DNA of 64,000 nt from the NCBI RefSeq assembly GCF_015594925.2, contig NZ_CP087590.1:558001-622000 (forward strand). The letters run 5' to 3'. Of the stretch, positions 1 to 7,981 are shown one piece after another (position 1 is the stretch's first letter; every line of letters starts with the position of its first letter). The DNA is from Vibrio sp. VB16 (GTDB lineage: Bacteria; Pseudomonadota; Gammaproteobacteria; Enterobacterales; Vibrionaceae). The notes beneath the pieces were generated by a model. That model was given only the letters and a program-made list of their open reading frames with translations. It was not told the origin of the DNA and ran no database searches. The position numbers and the translations under genes were made by a program.

Positions 1-1
1 C

Positions 2-406
2 GAGGCTCGTTCCCCGGTTGGTGCGCGTGGCATTATGCAAATCATGCCGAAAACAGCAAAATATACAGCGAAGAAATACAAGCTCAAATATAAAGGCACA
101 AGTGAACTGTATGATGTAGGTAAGAACATAGAGATCGGCAGTCACTACCTAAATGGCCTTTTAAAACAGTATGATAACAATCGAATTTTTGCGTTTGCTG
201 CCTATAATGCAGGGCCGCATAGAGTGAAAGTTTGGCGTAAAAGATCCGACCAAAAGCTGGATGCTTTCGCATTTATTGAAGCGATTCCTTATAAAGAAAC
301 CCGAGGGTACGTTCAGAATATTTTGATGTTTGAGACATATTATCGGAATCTGATGAAAGTCGATGGCGAATTTTTGCACTCTAATGAAGTTTCGACTAAA
401 TATTGA
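2..406 (+). CDS. slt: Soluble lytic murein transglycosylase, C-terminal part (5' end outside window)
   Basis: This is the C-terminal catalytic end of a periplasmic soluble lytic transglycosylase of the Slt70 family, which cleaves the MurNAc-GlcNAc bond of peptidoglycan with formation of 1,6-anhydroMurNAc. The reading frame is open from base 2, so the gene starts upstream of the window. Visible family motifs are SPVGARGIMQIMPKTA, where the family has SPVGA-x-G-LMQIMP, and FAAYNAGPHRV, the AYNAG motif of the active-site groove. The catalytic Glu (normally in an ES motif) is at the very edge: the first visible residues are EARS. The neighbour downstream is trpR, as in Escherichia coli (slt-trpR), which supports the assignment. 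Confidence 0.9.
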   Translation, partial: EARSPVGARGIMQIMPKTAKYTAKKYKLKYKGTSELYDVGKNIEIGSHYLNGLLKQYDNNRIFAFAAYNAGPHRVKVWRKRSDQKLDAFAFIEAIPYKETRGYVQNILMFETYYRNLMKVDGEFLHSNEVSTKY

Positions 407-468
407 TCCAAATTAGAGTAGAACACATTACAATGTCTGCTCTGTTTTGAAATATTGGTATCTATAAA

Positions 469-771
469 ATGTCATTGACTCCAGAAATCTCAGATTGGCA
501 ACACGTGATGAAGATAGTTAAAAGTGCAGCCGATAGCGAGCAACATGAAATGCTTTTAACCATGTTGATGACTCCGGATGAGAGAGAAGCCTTAGTTGCG
601 AGAATGAATATTTTTAACGAGCTTTTGAAAGGTGATATATCTCAGCGGCAGATTAGTCAAATGCTAGGTGTCGGGGTAGCAACCATTACTCGTGGTTCCA
701 ATGAGTTAAAGATTCATACAGAAGATGAGCGTGAAGCATTGTCCCAATTATTAAAAGTAGCAGAGAGCTAA
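469..771 (+). CDS. trpR: Trp operon repressor TrpR
   Basis: TrpR is the tryptophan-responsive repressor of trp, aro and its own genes; it binds operator DNA as a homodimer when loaded with L-Trp. The product is 100 residues, close to the usual length of about 105. It shows the family signature MLMTPDEREALVARMNI followed by a helix-turn-helix (SQRQISQMLGVGVATITRGSNELK), in which the R of the TPDER segment and the GVGVATITRGSN recognition helix are typical. It follows slt on the same strand with a 62-bp gap. A Trp operator was looked for between the genes and not recognised. Confidence 0.95.
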   Translation: MSLTPEISDWQHVMKIVKSAADSEQHEMLLTMLMTPDEREALVARMNIFNELLKGDISQRQISQMLGVGVATITRGSNELKIHTEDEREALSQLLKVAES

Positions 772-928
772 TAACCAACACACCGACCGATGAACGTTTT
801 GCTACGTGATCTTCCTGAATGCCCTTGGGTTTTTAGTTATCTAGTCTCTAGAAGCCGCGGGCGATTCAATTGTTAGTGTACGAATTACGATGGTATTATT
901 GTAAATTAAGTCTATCTCATTACCTGTG

Positions 929-1456
929 CTATAGGTTCTCTGGGAAATGGTCTTCGTTCATAAAAGGTATTAACGCCAGAATAAGCGCCTGATGATAGAC
1001 AGAACTTCGAGTTAGCAGATGATTTGTCAGTAGGCCTATCGCTCCCCCTTTTTGTTTTATATTCTCTGTAGAAAACACCTCATCCATAACAAGCCCAAGT
1101 TCTCGGCCATCTCTTATTTTCTCCAAGACTACAGGGGGAAGCATTAAGCTCGCTGAACGAGACTCACCTCTTCTGCTGGCGGATTCAATCACCATCCATG
1201 CAAAGGTAAAGTCTCCGTCATTCCCTGCTTCTAAGCCGACATAGAAATCGGCATTGTTGGTCTCAATTTTGGCATTTTTTACTCGATTTAATGCGCCAAG
1301 TTTTGTTTCTACGTCTGATATCGGTTGATCTGGAACGTTACTTGCCACGCTAACACCCTGAAATTGAAATGCTTGCTTTGGAAATACATCCAAAAAAGCG
1401 GCTTTAACGGCGTTGATTTTTGCTGGGTTAAGGGAAGCAATAATTACGGTCTTCAT
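929..1456 (-). CDS. yjjX: Inosine/xanthosine triphosphatase (YjjX family)
   Basis: This is a house-cleaning NTPase that hydrolyses non-canonical ITP and XTP, keeping deaminated purines out of nucleic acids. The 175-residue length and the N-terminal motif IIASLNPAKINAVKAAF fit the YjjX (NTPase_I-T) family. The central segment DFYVGLEAGNDGDFTFAWMV matches the conserved GLEGG-type active-site loop, with GLEAG here. The gene faces trpR tail to tail, the same neighbourhood as in enterobacteria, and is followed on the minus strand by no further gene before trpR. It lies 12 bp downstream of the pheA stop, so it may be cotranscribed with pheA. Confidence 0.9.
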   Translation of the reverse strand: MKTVIIASLNPAKINAVKAAFLDVFPKQAFQFQGVSVASNVPDQPISDVETKLGALNRVKNAKIETNNADFYVGLEAGNDGDFTFAWMVIESASRRGESRSASLMLPPVVLEKIRDGRELGLVMDEVFSTENIKQKGGAIGLLTNHLLTRSSVYHQALILALIPFMNEDHFPENL

Positions 1457-1468
1457 CGGTGCTTCTCT

Positions 1469-2647
1469 CTATATAAGTTTTATTTGAGTTGGTTTGACAT
1501 TCTCACTTGGGTAACAACCCAATACTTTAAGATGCTGGGTTATTTTGGTCAGTTCGCTGATAGCCTGTTGCATCTCAGTGGATTCAACGTGCGCTTCTAG
1601 ATCAACATAGAACATCTCTTCCCATGGATTACCCATAATAGGTCTATTTTCTAGCTTAGTCATGTTGATCCCATACCGTTGTAATACGAGTAGGGTCTCT
1701 ACTAATGAGCCAGCGGCTTGAGATGTGGACATGATCAGTGTTGTTTTCGCTGGGATCTGCGTTGATACTTCAACGGGTTTACGGGCAACCAAAATAAAGC
1801 GCGTATGGTTTTCTGTTTGATTAGAAATATTATTCTTTATTGGCTGTAAGCCGTATAGCTTACCGCTGGATGAATTACCTATCGCCGCGACATCTTCTCT
1901 TCCAAGATTTTTTACTTTCTGCATTGCATCTGCTGTGCTCGCGCATGATTCCAAAGTAACCCCATTTAGGTGGCTAAGAAACTCACTGCATTGCTGATGA
2001 GGCTGCGGATGAGAGTAAAGCGTTTTGATGTCTTCTAAATGGATATCAGAATTAGCTAATATGCAGTGATCAATAGGCAGGGTTATTTCGCCAACAATGT
2101 AGAGTGTTGTGTGTTGAAGTAAATCATAAACTTCGTTGATTGATCCTGAACTTGTATTCTCTATCGGTAGCAAACCAAAATCCGCATGACCAGATTCTAC
2201 GGTTTTGGTTACCTCTTTAAAATGCTCACAATTTAACTCAACCAACTCCGTATTCTTGCGGCTAAAATATTCACGACTTGCAAGGTGTGAGTATGATCCC
2301 CTTGAACCCAAGAAAGCAACTCGTGCGATAGGTTTTCGGCTCTGTGCTGGATTTGCCAAATTCTGTAAATGAGACTGTTGCAATAACACCGAGTCTTCGA
2401 TAACCGTGTGGAATAACTTGGTGATGTATTGCGCATCTAAGTTGTATTTTTTCTTGCCGTTATTAATCAATTTGACTAATAATTGTTGCTCTCGCTTAGC
2501 GTCTCTAACTGGCTTAGATGTCTCAACTTTGCTTTTTGCTACTTCAATACTTAGTGCTCGTCTTTCCGAAAGCAGCTGTAGGAGTTGATCATCGAGGTCA
2601 TTTAAACGGATTCGAATTTCATCAAGGGAATATTTACTGTCTGTCAT
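1469..2647 (-). CDS. pheA: Bifunctional chorismate mutase / prephenate dehydratase
   Basis: PheA converts chorismate to prephenate and then phenylpyruvate, the committed steps to phenylalanine. An N-terminal AroQ chorismate mutase (about residues 5-90, with LSERRALSIEVAKSK) precedes the dehydratase (GSRGSYSHLA, then PIENTSSGSINEVYDLL) and a C-terminal ACT regulatory domain with ENRPIMGNPWEEMFYVDLE, where the GALV/ESRP-type Phe-binding region lies. The start at 2647 is chosen because MTDSKYSLDEIR aligns with the family N terminus and a GGA lies about 10 nt upstream; an in-frame ATG at 2662 would add five residues but has a poor ribosome site. Expression is controlled by the pheL attenuator immediately upstream. 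Confidence 0.95.
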   Translation of the reverse strand: MTDSKYSLDEIRIRLNDLDDQLLQLLSERRALSIEVAKSKVETSKPVRDAKREQQLLVKLINNGKKKYNLDAQYITKLFHTVIEDSVLLQQSHLQNLANPAQSRKPIARVAFLGSRGSYSHLASREYFSRKNTELVELNCEHFKEVTKTVESGHADFGLLPIENTSSGSINEVYDLLQHTTLYIVGEITLPIDHCILANSDIHLEDIKTLYSHPQPHQQCSEFLSHLNGVTLESCASTADAMQKVKNLGREDVAAIGNSSSGKLYGLQPIKNNISNQTENHTRFILVARKPVEVSTQIPAKTTLIMSTSQAAGSLVETLLVLQRYGINMTKLENRPIMGNPWEEMFYVDLEAHVESTEMQQAISELTKITQHLKVLGCYPSENVKPTQIKLI

Positions 2648-2671
2648 GCTAAGTAAGTCCATTTTAGTTAT

Positions 2672-2742
2672 AAAAAAGCCCCCCGTTTGGGAGGCTTCCT
2701 ATTCGTTTTTGACTTGTTTTTCCTAAAACGATTTCAGCCTCC
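2672..2742 (-). promoter_or_regulatory. pheA attenuator (terminator and competing antiterminator)
   Basis: On the minus strand the segment reads GCCTCCC-AAAC-GGGGGGC followed by six T (plus positions 2672-2697), a classic intrinsic terminator between the leader peptide and pheA. An upstream GGAGGCT (plus 2736-2742) can pair instead with the AGCCTCC left arm of the terminator, so the two structures exclude each other. Together with the Phe-rich leader peptide this is a complete transcription attenuation system: ribosome stalling at Phe codons would favour the antiterminator and read-through into pheA. Confidence 0.9.
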
Positions 2743-2746
2743 AGTG

Positions 2747-2797
2747 TTAGGAGTTAAAAAAGAAGTCAAAAAAGAACAGAGAAAATGTCGTCATCAT
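2747..2797 (-). CDS. pheL: pheA leader peptide PheL
   Basis: A 16-codon open frame encodes MMTTFSLFFFDFFFNS, with seven Phe codons in two runs of three plus one. It starts at the ATG at 2797 and ends at TAA just before the antiterminator arm. The composition and position are diagnostic of the phenylalanine leader peptide of the attenuated pheA gene; translation rate through the Phe codons reports charged tRNA-Phe levels. It is too short to be called by ORF length alone. Confidence 0.92.
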   Translation of the reverse strand: MMTTFSLFFFDFFFNS

Positions 2798-2856
2798 TGA
2801 ATCACTATGTTGTAGGTCTACTGACACAATAAGCAAGGGATACAAACCCGTCAAGC

Positions 2857-2881
2857 AAAAAAATAGCGCCCGTAAGCGCTA
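2857..2881 (-). terminator. raiA intrinsic terminator
   Basis: Read on the minus strand, AGCGC-TTACGG-GCGCT is followed by an A and a run of seven T. It lies about 35 bp downstream of the raiA stop codon and upstream of pheL, separating the two transcription units. Confidence 0.85.
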
Positions 2882-2916
2882 TATAACTGAATTCCTAATT
2901 CTATTAGGTTGTTTTG

Positions 2917-3273
2917 CTATTCAGCTTCACTAAACTCAACTTCGTCTAGCTCTGATACTTCAGGTTTTTCAGCGTGAGTAGCTCGGCGAGCTTCAGGCTT
3001 ATGGCGCAATTTGTTTAGCTGACGCTCCAATTTTTGTTCTACTTCTGTTATTGCTTTATATAAATCGTCATTGCTAGAAGATGCAACAAGCTTTCCTTTC
3101 GGTACAGTAATGCTTGCTTCGAATTTCATTTTGTTATTTGGTTCTTCGCTGATCGCAGTCTGGCAACCAATAATGTCAACTTGCCATTTCTCAAGTTTCT
3201 CAAACTTGGACTCTATATGCGTGCGTATTGCAGAGGTGATTTCTAAGTTTTTGCCGGTAATATTTACTTTCAT
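2917..3273 (-). CDS. raiA: Ribosome-associated inhibitor / hibernation factor RaiA
   Basis: RaiA (YfiA, protein Y) binds the decoding region of the 30S subunit in stationary phase or cold and blocks translation, opposing 100S dimer formation. The 118-residue product starts MKVNITGKNLEITSAIRTHI, typical of the S30AE domain, and has the ASSSNDDLYKAITEVEQKLERQL helix that lines the subunit surface. A short acidic tail (SELDEVEFSEAE) follows, as in RaiA and unlike the tail-less Hpf. Position between bamD/mltF and pheL-pheA matches the enterobacterial raiA locus, which is why RaiA is preferred over Hpf. Confidence 0.9.
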   Translation of the reverse strand: MKVNITGKNLEITSAIRTHIESKFEKLEKWQVDIIGCQTAISEEPNNKMKFEASITVPKGKLVASSSNDDLYKAITEVEQKLERQLNKLRHKPEARRATHAEKPEVSELDEVEFSEAE

Positions 3274-3643
3274 ATAGTGTTTTCCTCTGAAACTTCCCTT
3301 ATGGGTTAAGTTCAGATTACTGTTTCAATAAGAAAATAATGTGATCTAAATCACTATAACTAGGCTGTTTCTATCAATGTTCATTTAATGTGATCTGTAA
3401 CAAATCTACCAAATTAATTCGTTAAAAAAGCTTGTACTGAAATATGAACTCTATAGATTGGTAAGAAGTTGCGTACTAGAAATAACCCCATTTTTAGGGG
3501 CCTAGTGCAGGCTTTTATTTGTAATGACTAATTAATAATCAAGATGAAAACGTGATCTCGTACGGCACGTATTTAGATATTCGATTTGTGAAATGCCACA
3601 CTCTTTATGGTTGTGGCATTTTTATTTGTCTTGCAGATTGAAT
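3274..3643. other. Intergenic region raiA-mltF with two hairpins
   Basis: No gene is seen here. There are two inverted repeats: CCCC-ATTTTTA-GGGG (3486-3500), and AATGCCACA-CTCTTTATGGT-TGTGGCATT (3592-3620) with T-rich flanks, the second probably acting as the terminator of the minus-strand mltF gene that ends at 3644 (better T tract on the plus strand). The raiA promoter should lie in the AT-rich stretch 3280-3440. Confidence 0.5.
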
Positions 3644-5143
3644 TCATTCAGGCGAGACGAGTTTTAATAGGGCTGCGCTTTTTTCTTCTCTTATTTTTCG
3701 CATGTCTTCTAGCTGCTTGTAAATGACGAAATAGCGATTGATGTTCGCAACATAGTTTACGGGTTCTCGACCTATATTCCTTCGTGTAATGATTTCTACA
3801 TTCTTAAACCAGACATTTGGGTCATAACCATGTTTAACGGCTAATCTGCGCATTTTACGAATATTACCGGGTCCGGCATTGTATGCAGCTAGAGATAAAT
3901 AAACTTGATTGTCTCTAGTGATGTCGTCATCTGAAAAATAACGGTCAGTAATGAAACGCATGTATTTCACACCGGCATGAACATTGTTTTCGAGCTTTTT
4001 AATGTCTTTGATATTTACGTTGGGATCGTTGGCTGTAGAGGGGAGTACTTGCATTATTCCTACTGCGCCCTTGTGGGAGACTTTACTGTTGTCGAGACCA
4101 GACTCTTGGAACGCCTGCGCAGATATCATTAACCAGTCGAATTCATACTGAGCTGAATATTTTTCAAATAAGTTAGTGAGTGACTGCATTCGTTTGATTC
4201 TATCAGGGCTAAGGGCACGGCTAAGCCATTTTGAATTGAGGATGTATCTATCGTATAACACATTACCTAAGAGCGTTCCGGCTTTAGCGGTTCGTAGATA
4301 GCTATTTACCTGCTTTTCAAGTATCGGACTGTTTTTTCGAAATGCCCATCCAATTTCTGCCCCAGAACGTAGTGGAAGATTTTCATGTATTTTTATATTG
4401 TCCATCACGCTAAGCCACAGCTCAACTTTGTGACTATCTAAAACGGTTGAGTAGATATAGCCTTGATTAACCATTTCAATGATTTCATAGTCTTGTAGCG
4501 CTTCATCAAAAAATTGGACGCGGATTGGTTCTAATTTACTGAGGTTTAGATACTCGTTGATACTTTGGATACTTTCGAAGTAACTGGAGCTTGGTCGAAC
4601 CCAGATCTCTTTTCCACTAAGTTGATCTATATCCACTAGTTCAGGTTCTCTTGTATGAGTGACCAAAAACTCATTAATATCGCTTATCATCGGAATACTA
4701 AAATCGAGAGACTTTTCACGTCGGTTTGTTTTCGTGAGGTTTGCAACTATCACGTCACCAAAACCCGCATTAAGGGCAGGAATTAGATCATCTCTTGTCA
4801 CTGGAATTATTTGAATATGTACCGAAGGGTGTTCTTTTTTCAATTTTTTTTCAAAATGATGAAGGATTTCAGCAAGCATTCCTTTTGGCTTGCCGCCTTC
4901 AACATAGTAAAAGCCCAGATCTTCTGAAACCAAAACACGAAGGATGCCTTTTTTAGATAAAACATCTAGATCGCCTGTGTAAGGAGTGTTGTCTAAAGGG
5001 GTAAGTTCAAGAGAAACACTAAAGAAGGGGATAAAGAGAAGAGATAATACCCATCGATACCAATGGTTAATCGAGTTCCTCTTAACGACGTTAATTTTCG
5101 CTTTGTTACGAGGATCTATCTTGATAGAACAATCTATTTTCAT
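3644..5143 (-). CDS. mltF: Membrane-bound lytic transglycosylase MltF-type (solute-binding domain plus SLT domain)
   Basis: The 499-residue product combines a hydrophobic N-terminal segment (about residues 28-45, WYRWVLSLLFIPFFSVSLE) with a periplasmic amino-acid-binding-protein-like domain (GILRVLVSEDLGFYYVEGGKPKG style) and a C-terminal SLT transglycosylase domain. In the latter AQAFQESGLD carries the catalytic Glu, GAVGIMQVLPSTA and LAAYNAGPGNIR are the groove motifs. This arrangement is that of MltF, which cleaves murein and is allosterically controlled through its regulatory domain. No lipobox Cys is evident after the hydrophobic segment. In E. coli mltF lies elsewhere, so it may be an MltF paralogue. 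Ribosome site is weak. Confidence 0.8.
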   Translation of the reverse strand: MKIDCSIKIDPRNKAKINVVKRNSINHWYRWVLSLLFIPFFSVSLELTPLDNTPYTGDLDVLSKKGILRVLVSEDLGFYYVEGGKPKGMLAEILHHFEKKLKKEHPSVHIQIIPVTRDDLIPALNAGFGDVIVANLTKTNRREKSLDFSIPMISDINEFLVTHTREPELVDIDQLSGKEIWVRPSSSYFESIQSINEYLNLSKLEPIRVQFFDEALQDYEIIEMVNQGYIYSTVLDSHKVELWLSVMDNIKIHENLPLRSGAEIGWAFRKNSPILEKQVNSYLRTAKAGTLLGNVLYDRYILNSKWLSRALSPDRIKRMQSLTNLFEKYSAQYEFDWLMISAQAFQESGLDNSKVSHKGAVGIMQVLPSTANDPNVNIKDIKKLENNVHAGVKYMRFITDRYFSDDDITRDNQVYLSLAAYNAGPGNIRKMRRLAVKHGYDPNVWFKNVEIITRRNIGREPVNYVANINRYFVIYKQLEDMRKIREEKSAALLKLVSPE

Positions 5144-5251
5144 ACAACAATCCGTGTTGGTTTAATTATGTCGGCAATGAAATTTATTTATGAGAACGGT
5201 GTATGTTTCCAAAGAAAACACATTAGACGCTATACCCAAACAGTATAGATT

Positions 5252-5285
5252 AGAAATAAAAAAACCGCTGATATTCAACGGTTTT
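5252..5285 (-). terminator. bamD intrinsic terminator
   Basis: On the minus strand the arms AACCGTTG and CAGCGGTT flank a five-base loop (one mismatch in the stem), followed by TTTTTTATTTC. It lies 13 bp after the bamD stop codon and before the mltF start. Confidence 0.85.
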
Positions 5286-5297
5286 TCTTAGTGACGC

Positions 5298-6023
5298 CTA
5301 AATTGGATTGAGCTTCATGAGCTCTTTGGTTCGTGCCACCGCTTCGGTTAACCCTAGTTGTTGATAAGCTTCAAGCTGAATCTCGAGCGATTCTCTCGCC
5401 GCTTCGGTATCGGGATAGGTTTTTTGTAACTCTTGGCTGCGATTGATTGCAGCAATCCATGCCTCCCTGCGTAAATAGAAATCGGCACTGGCTAAATCGT
5501 AGTTAGCTAACCTATTCTTAAGTGCATACATTCTTTTTTGAGCATCAGCAGCGAATGCACTATTCGGGTATCTCTGGAGCAATCTCTTAAAATCAGCAAA
5601 CGCTGACTTTACAGGCTCTGGGTCGCGATCAGAACGATCAATATTAAAAATATTGTGCATGTAATTCTGGTCTTGTGCCATGTGCGATAGGCCGCGCATG
5701 TAAAGTACCCAATCCATTTTCGTATGCGTTGGATTTAATCGGGAAAACCTTTCTATGGTAGCGAGAGCTAAAGGAAGATCTCCGTTTTTGTAGTAAGCAT
5801 AGATAAGGTCGAGTTGAACTTGCTCCGAATATGGGCCGAAAGGATATCGAGAATCCAATGCTTCCAGCTTTTCTACGGCGGTAAGCCAGTTGCCACTTCT
5901 GAGTGAAGATTGAGCGTCAGTATAAAGTTCAGAGGCTGGGACGTCAGGTACTATTTCGTCGCTGCTCGAGCAACCAAATAGTAGTGAAAGTGCCAGTAAG
6001 CTCGATAAAGTGCGGTAATTCAT
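5298..6023 (-). CDS. bamD: Outer-membrane assembly lipoprotein BamD
   Basis: BamD is the essential lipoprotein of the BAM complex that folds beta-barrel proteins into the outer membrane. The 241-residue product has a lipoprotein signal with lipobox LLFGC (Cys18) followed by Ser-Ser-Ser-Asp. The mature part is TPR-rich: AVEKLEALDSRYPFGPYSEQ, the second repeat with ERFSRLNPTHTKMDWVLYMRGL, and later RYPNSAFAADAQKRM are typical of BamD. It is divergent from rluD across a 187-bp spacer, exactly as in other gammaproteobacteria. Confidence 0.95.
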   Translation of the reverse strand: MNYRTLSSLLALSLLFGCSSSDEIVPDVPASELYTDAQSSLRSGNWLTAVEKLEALDSRYPFGPYSEQVQLDLIYAYYKNGDLPLALATIERFSRLNPTHTKMDWVLYMRGLSHMAQDQNYMHNIFNIDRSDRDPEPVKSAFADFKRLLQRYPNSAFAADAQKRMYALKNRLANYDLASADFYLRREAWIAAINRSQELQKTYPDTEAARESLEIQLEAYQQLGLTEAVARTKELMKLNPI

Positions 6024-6210
6024 GTCAGGATTCTATTTCCTTAAATTAAATAATTCTGTTGCTTCCGTTACTTCTTATCTTTTAACAGATAGAATGATGC
6101 CAACTTGGACGCTATAAATAAAGAAGCTAGCTACAATTGAAGGTAGAAAGCAGTAGCGTATTTTTTCACAGTCATGAGCATTAGTCTCATAGTTTTTTAA
6201 AAAGTTCGAT

Positions 6211-7185
6211 ATGGCTCAGCAGATAGAATTAACCGAAACCGTAAAAGATAGCCAACTTGGTCAAAGATTAGACCAAGCCATAGCAGAATTATTTTCTGAT
6301 TTTTCTCGTTCTCGTTTGAAAGAATGGATAATAGCAGGAAAAGTTCAAGTTGATGGTGAAGTTGTTTCCAAAGCCCGCGTTAAAGTGATGGGTGGCGAAT
6401 TAATAACCATTCAAGGTGAACTTGAAGATGAAGAGCGTTGGGAAGCTCAAGATATACCCCTAAATATTATTTACGAAGATGACGATATAATTGTTATCAA
6501 CAAACCACGAGGCTTAGTTGTGCACCCAGGTGCCGGCACGCCAGATGGAACGATACTCAATGCATTGTTATTTCACTATCCTGAAATAGCAGAAGTACCA
6601 AGAGCTGGTATCGTGCATCGTTTGGATAAAGACACCACAGGTCTAATGGTGGTGGCTAAGACGGTTCCTGCGCAAACGAGATTAGTACGTGCGCTTCAAA
6701 AGCGCAAAATTACGCGAGAGTACGAAGCGATTGCGATTGGCAAAATGACCGCGGGTGGGGTGGTTGACGAACCTATTGGTCGTCACTCGACAAAACGCAC
6801 TCTAATGGCGGTGAATATAACGGGTAAACCAGCAATTACACACTACCGTGTTGCTGAACACTTTAGAGAGCATACAAGAATTCGTCTGCGCCTAGAATCC
6901 GGTCGTACACACCAGATTCGTGTGCACATGGCTTTCCTCCAACATCCATTGTTAGGAGATATAGCCTATGGTGGTCGTGCTCGAATTCCGAAAGACGCTT
7001 CAGAGGAATTAACTGAAATGATTCGTCGTTTTGATCGCCAGTCTCTGCATGCTGCGATGTTAAAATTTGAGCATCCAGCGACGAGAGAAGAGATGGAGTT
7101 TCACGCCCCTATTCCGGACGATATGGTTGTGCTGACGCAAGCGCTAAGAGATGACGCAAAATATAACAAAGAGTATGACATCTAA
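6211..7185 (+). CDS. rluD: 23S rRNA pseudouridine synthase RluD
   Basis: RluD makes pseudouridines 1911, 1915 and 1917 in helix 69 of 23S rRNA. The 324-residue product has an N-terminal S4 domain (LGQRLDQAIAELFSDFSRSR) and the RluA-family catalytic core with GIVHRLDKDTTGL, where Asp139 is the catalytic Asp, and the downstream GRTHQIRVHMAF motif. Divergent to bamD and immediately followed by pgeF, whose ATG directly abuts the TAA of this gene, so the two are probably translationally coupled. Confidence 0.96.
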   Translation: MAQQIELTETVKDSQLGQRLDQAIAELFSDFSRSRLKEWIIAGKVQVDGEVVSKARVKVMGGELITIQGELEDEERWEAQDIPLNIIYEDDDIIVINKPRGLVVHPGAGTPDGTILNALLFHYPEIAEVPRAGIVHRLDKDTTGLMVVAKTVPAQTRLVRALQKRKITREYEAIAIGKMTAGGVVDEPIGRHSTKRTLMAVNITGKPAITHYRVAEHFREHTRIRLRLESGRTHQIRVHMAFLQHPLLGDIAYGGRARIPKDASEELTEMIRRFDRQSLHAAMLKFEHPATREEMEFHAPIPDDMVVLTQALRDDAKYNKEYDI

Positions 7186-7908
7186 ATGGAATTGATTGTC
7201 CCTAATTGGAAAGTACCTGGAAATATAAAGGCCTTTACTACGACTAGACTGGGTGGAATCTCAGATGGTGTATATAAAGGGCTTAATTTAGGACTGCACG
7301 TTGAGGATGATCCAATTGTTGTTAAGAAAAACCGTCAAATTCTTCACGAAAAAGCCATGCTACCGAGTAATCAGGTATGGCTTAACCAAACGCACTCGGA
7401 CCTTGTTGTTGAGTTAAAACAACCAACAACAAAGGTTATTGATGCAGATGGTGCATTAACATCGTCATCGAATGTGGTTTGTACGGTAATGACGGCAGAT
7501 TGTTTGCCGGTATTACTTACTGACATAGAAGGGACAATGGTCGCGGCAGTACATGCAGGTTGGCGTGGGTTAGCTGACGGTATTTTAGAGAACGCCGTTA
7601 AAGAATTCACTAAGCCTGTTATTGCGTGGCTAGGGCCTGCAATTGGTGCTGGTGCCTTTGAAGTAGGTCAAGATGTGTTTGATATCTTTGTCTCACATTC
7701 ATCGCAAGCAGAAAAAGCCTTTCAATCTAAGAGTAATGGTAAATACCTAGCTGACATGAATATGCTCGCAACGCAGCGTCTAAATGACGTAGGTGTCGAA
7801 AGTATTTATCGAAGTAATATGTGTACCTTCGAAGACTCAGAGAAATTCTATTCTTATCGCAGAGATGGTGTAACGGGTCGTCAAGCGACCTTTATTTGGA
7901 TAGATTAA
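7186..7908 (+). CDS. pgeF: Peptidoglycan editing factor PgeF (YfiH, laccase domain)
   Basis: This is a 240-residue cytoplasmic Cu-oxidase-type (COG1496) protein. E. coli PgeF removes mis-incorporated L-Ser from UDP-MurNAc; purine nucleoside activities are reported for other family members. Conserved metal and active-site motifs are visible: NQTHSD, TADCLPVL and HAGWRGL, followed by GPAIGAGAFEVG. The ATG at 7186 follows the rluD stop with no gap, and clpB comes next, giving the rluD-pgeF-clpB order of enterobacteria and vibrios. Confidence 0.92.
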   Translation: MELIVPNWKVPGNIKAFTTTRLGGISDGVYKGLNLGLHVEDDPIVVKKNRQILHEKAMLPSNQVWLNQTHSDLVVELKQPTTKVIDADGALTSSSNVVCTVMTADCLPVLLTDIEGTMVAAVHAGWRGLADGILENAVKEFTKPVIAWLGPAIGAGAFEVGQDVFDIFVSHSSQAEKAFQSKSNGKYLADMNMLATQRLNDVGVESIYRSNMCTFEDSEKFYSYRRDGVTGRQATFIWID

Positions 7909-7914
7909 CGTCCT

Positions 7915-7948
7915 CCCTTGAAAAAACGCCAACTTGTATCCATCTTGA
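7915..7948 (+). promoter_or_regulatory. Candidate heat-shock (sigma-32) promoter of clpB
   Basis: CCCTTGAAAA at 7915-7924 matches the sigma-32 -35 element (CTTGAAA). About 16 bp further is CCATCTTG, a fair match to the -10 element CCCCATnT. It lies in the 73-bp pgeF-clpB gap, where clpB is expected to have its own heat-shock promoter. Confidence 0.6.
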
Positions 7949-7981
7949 TAGCAGACAATAAATTTCATATTGGGGGCTGCT

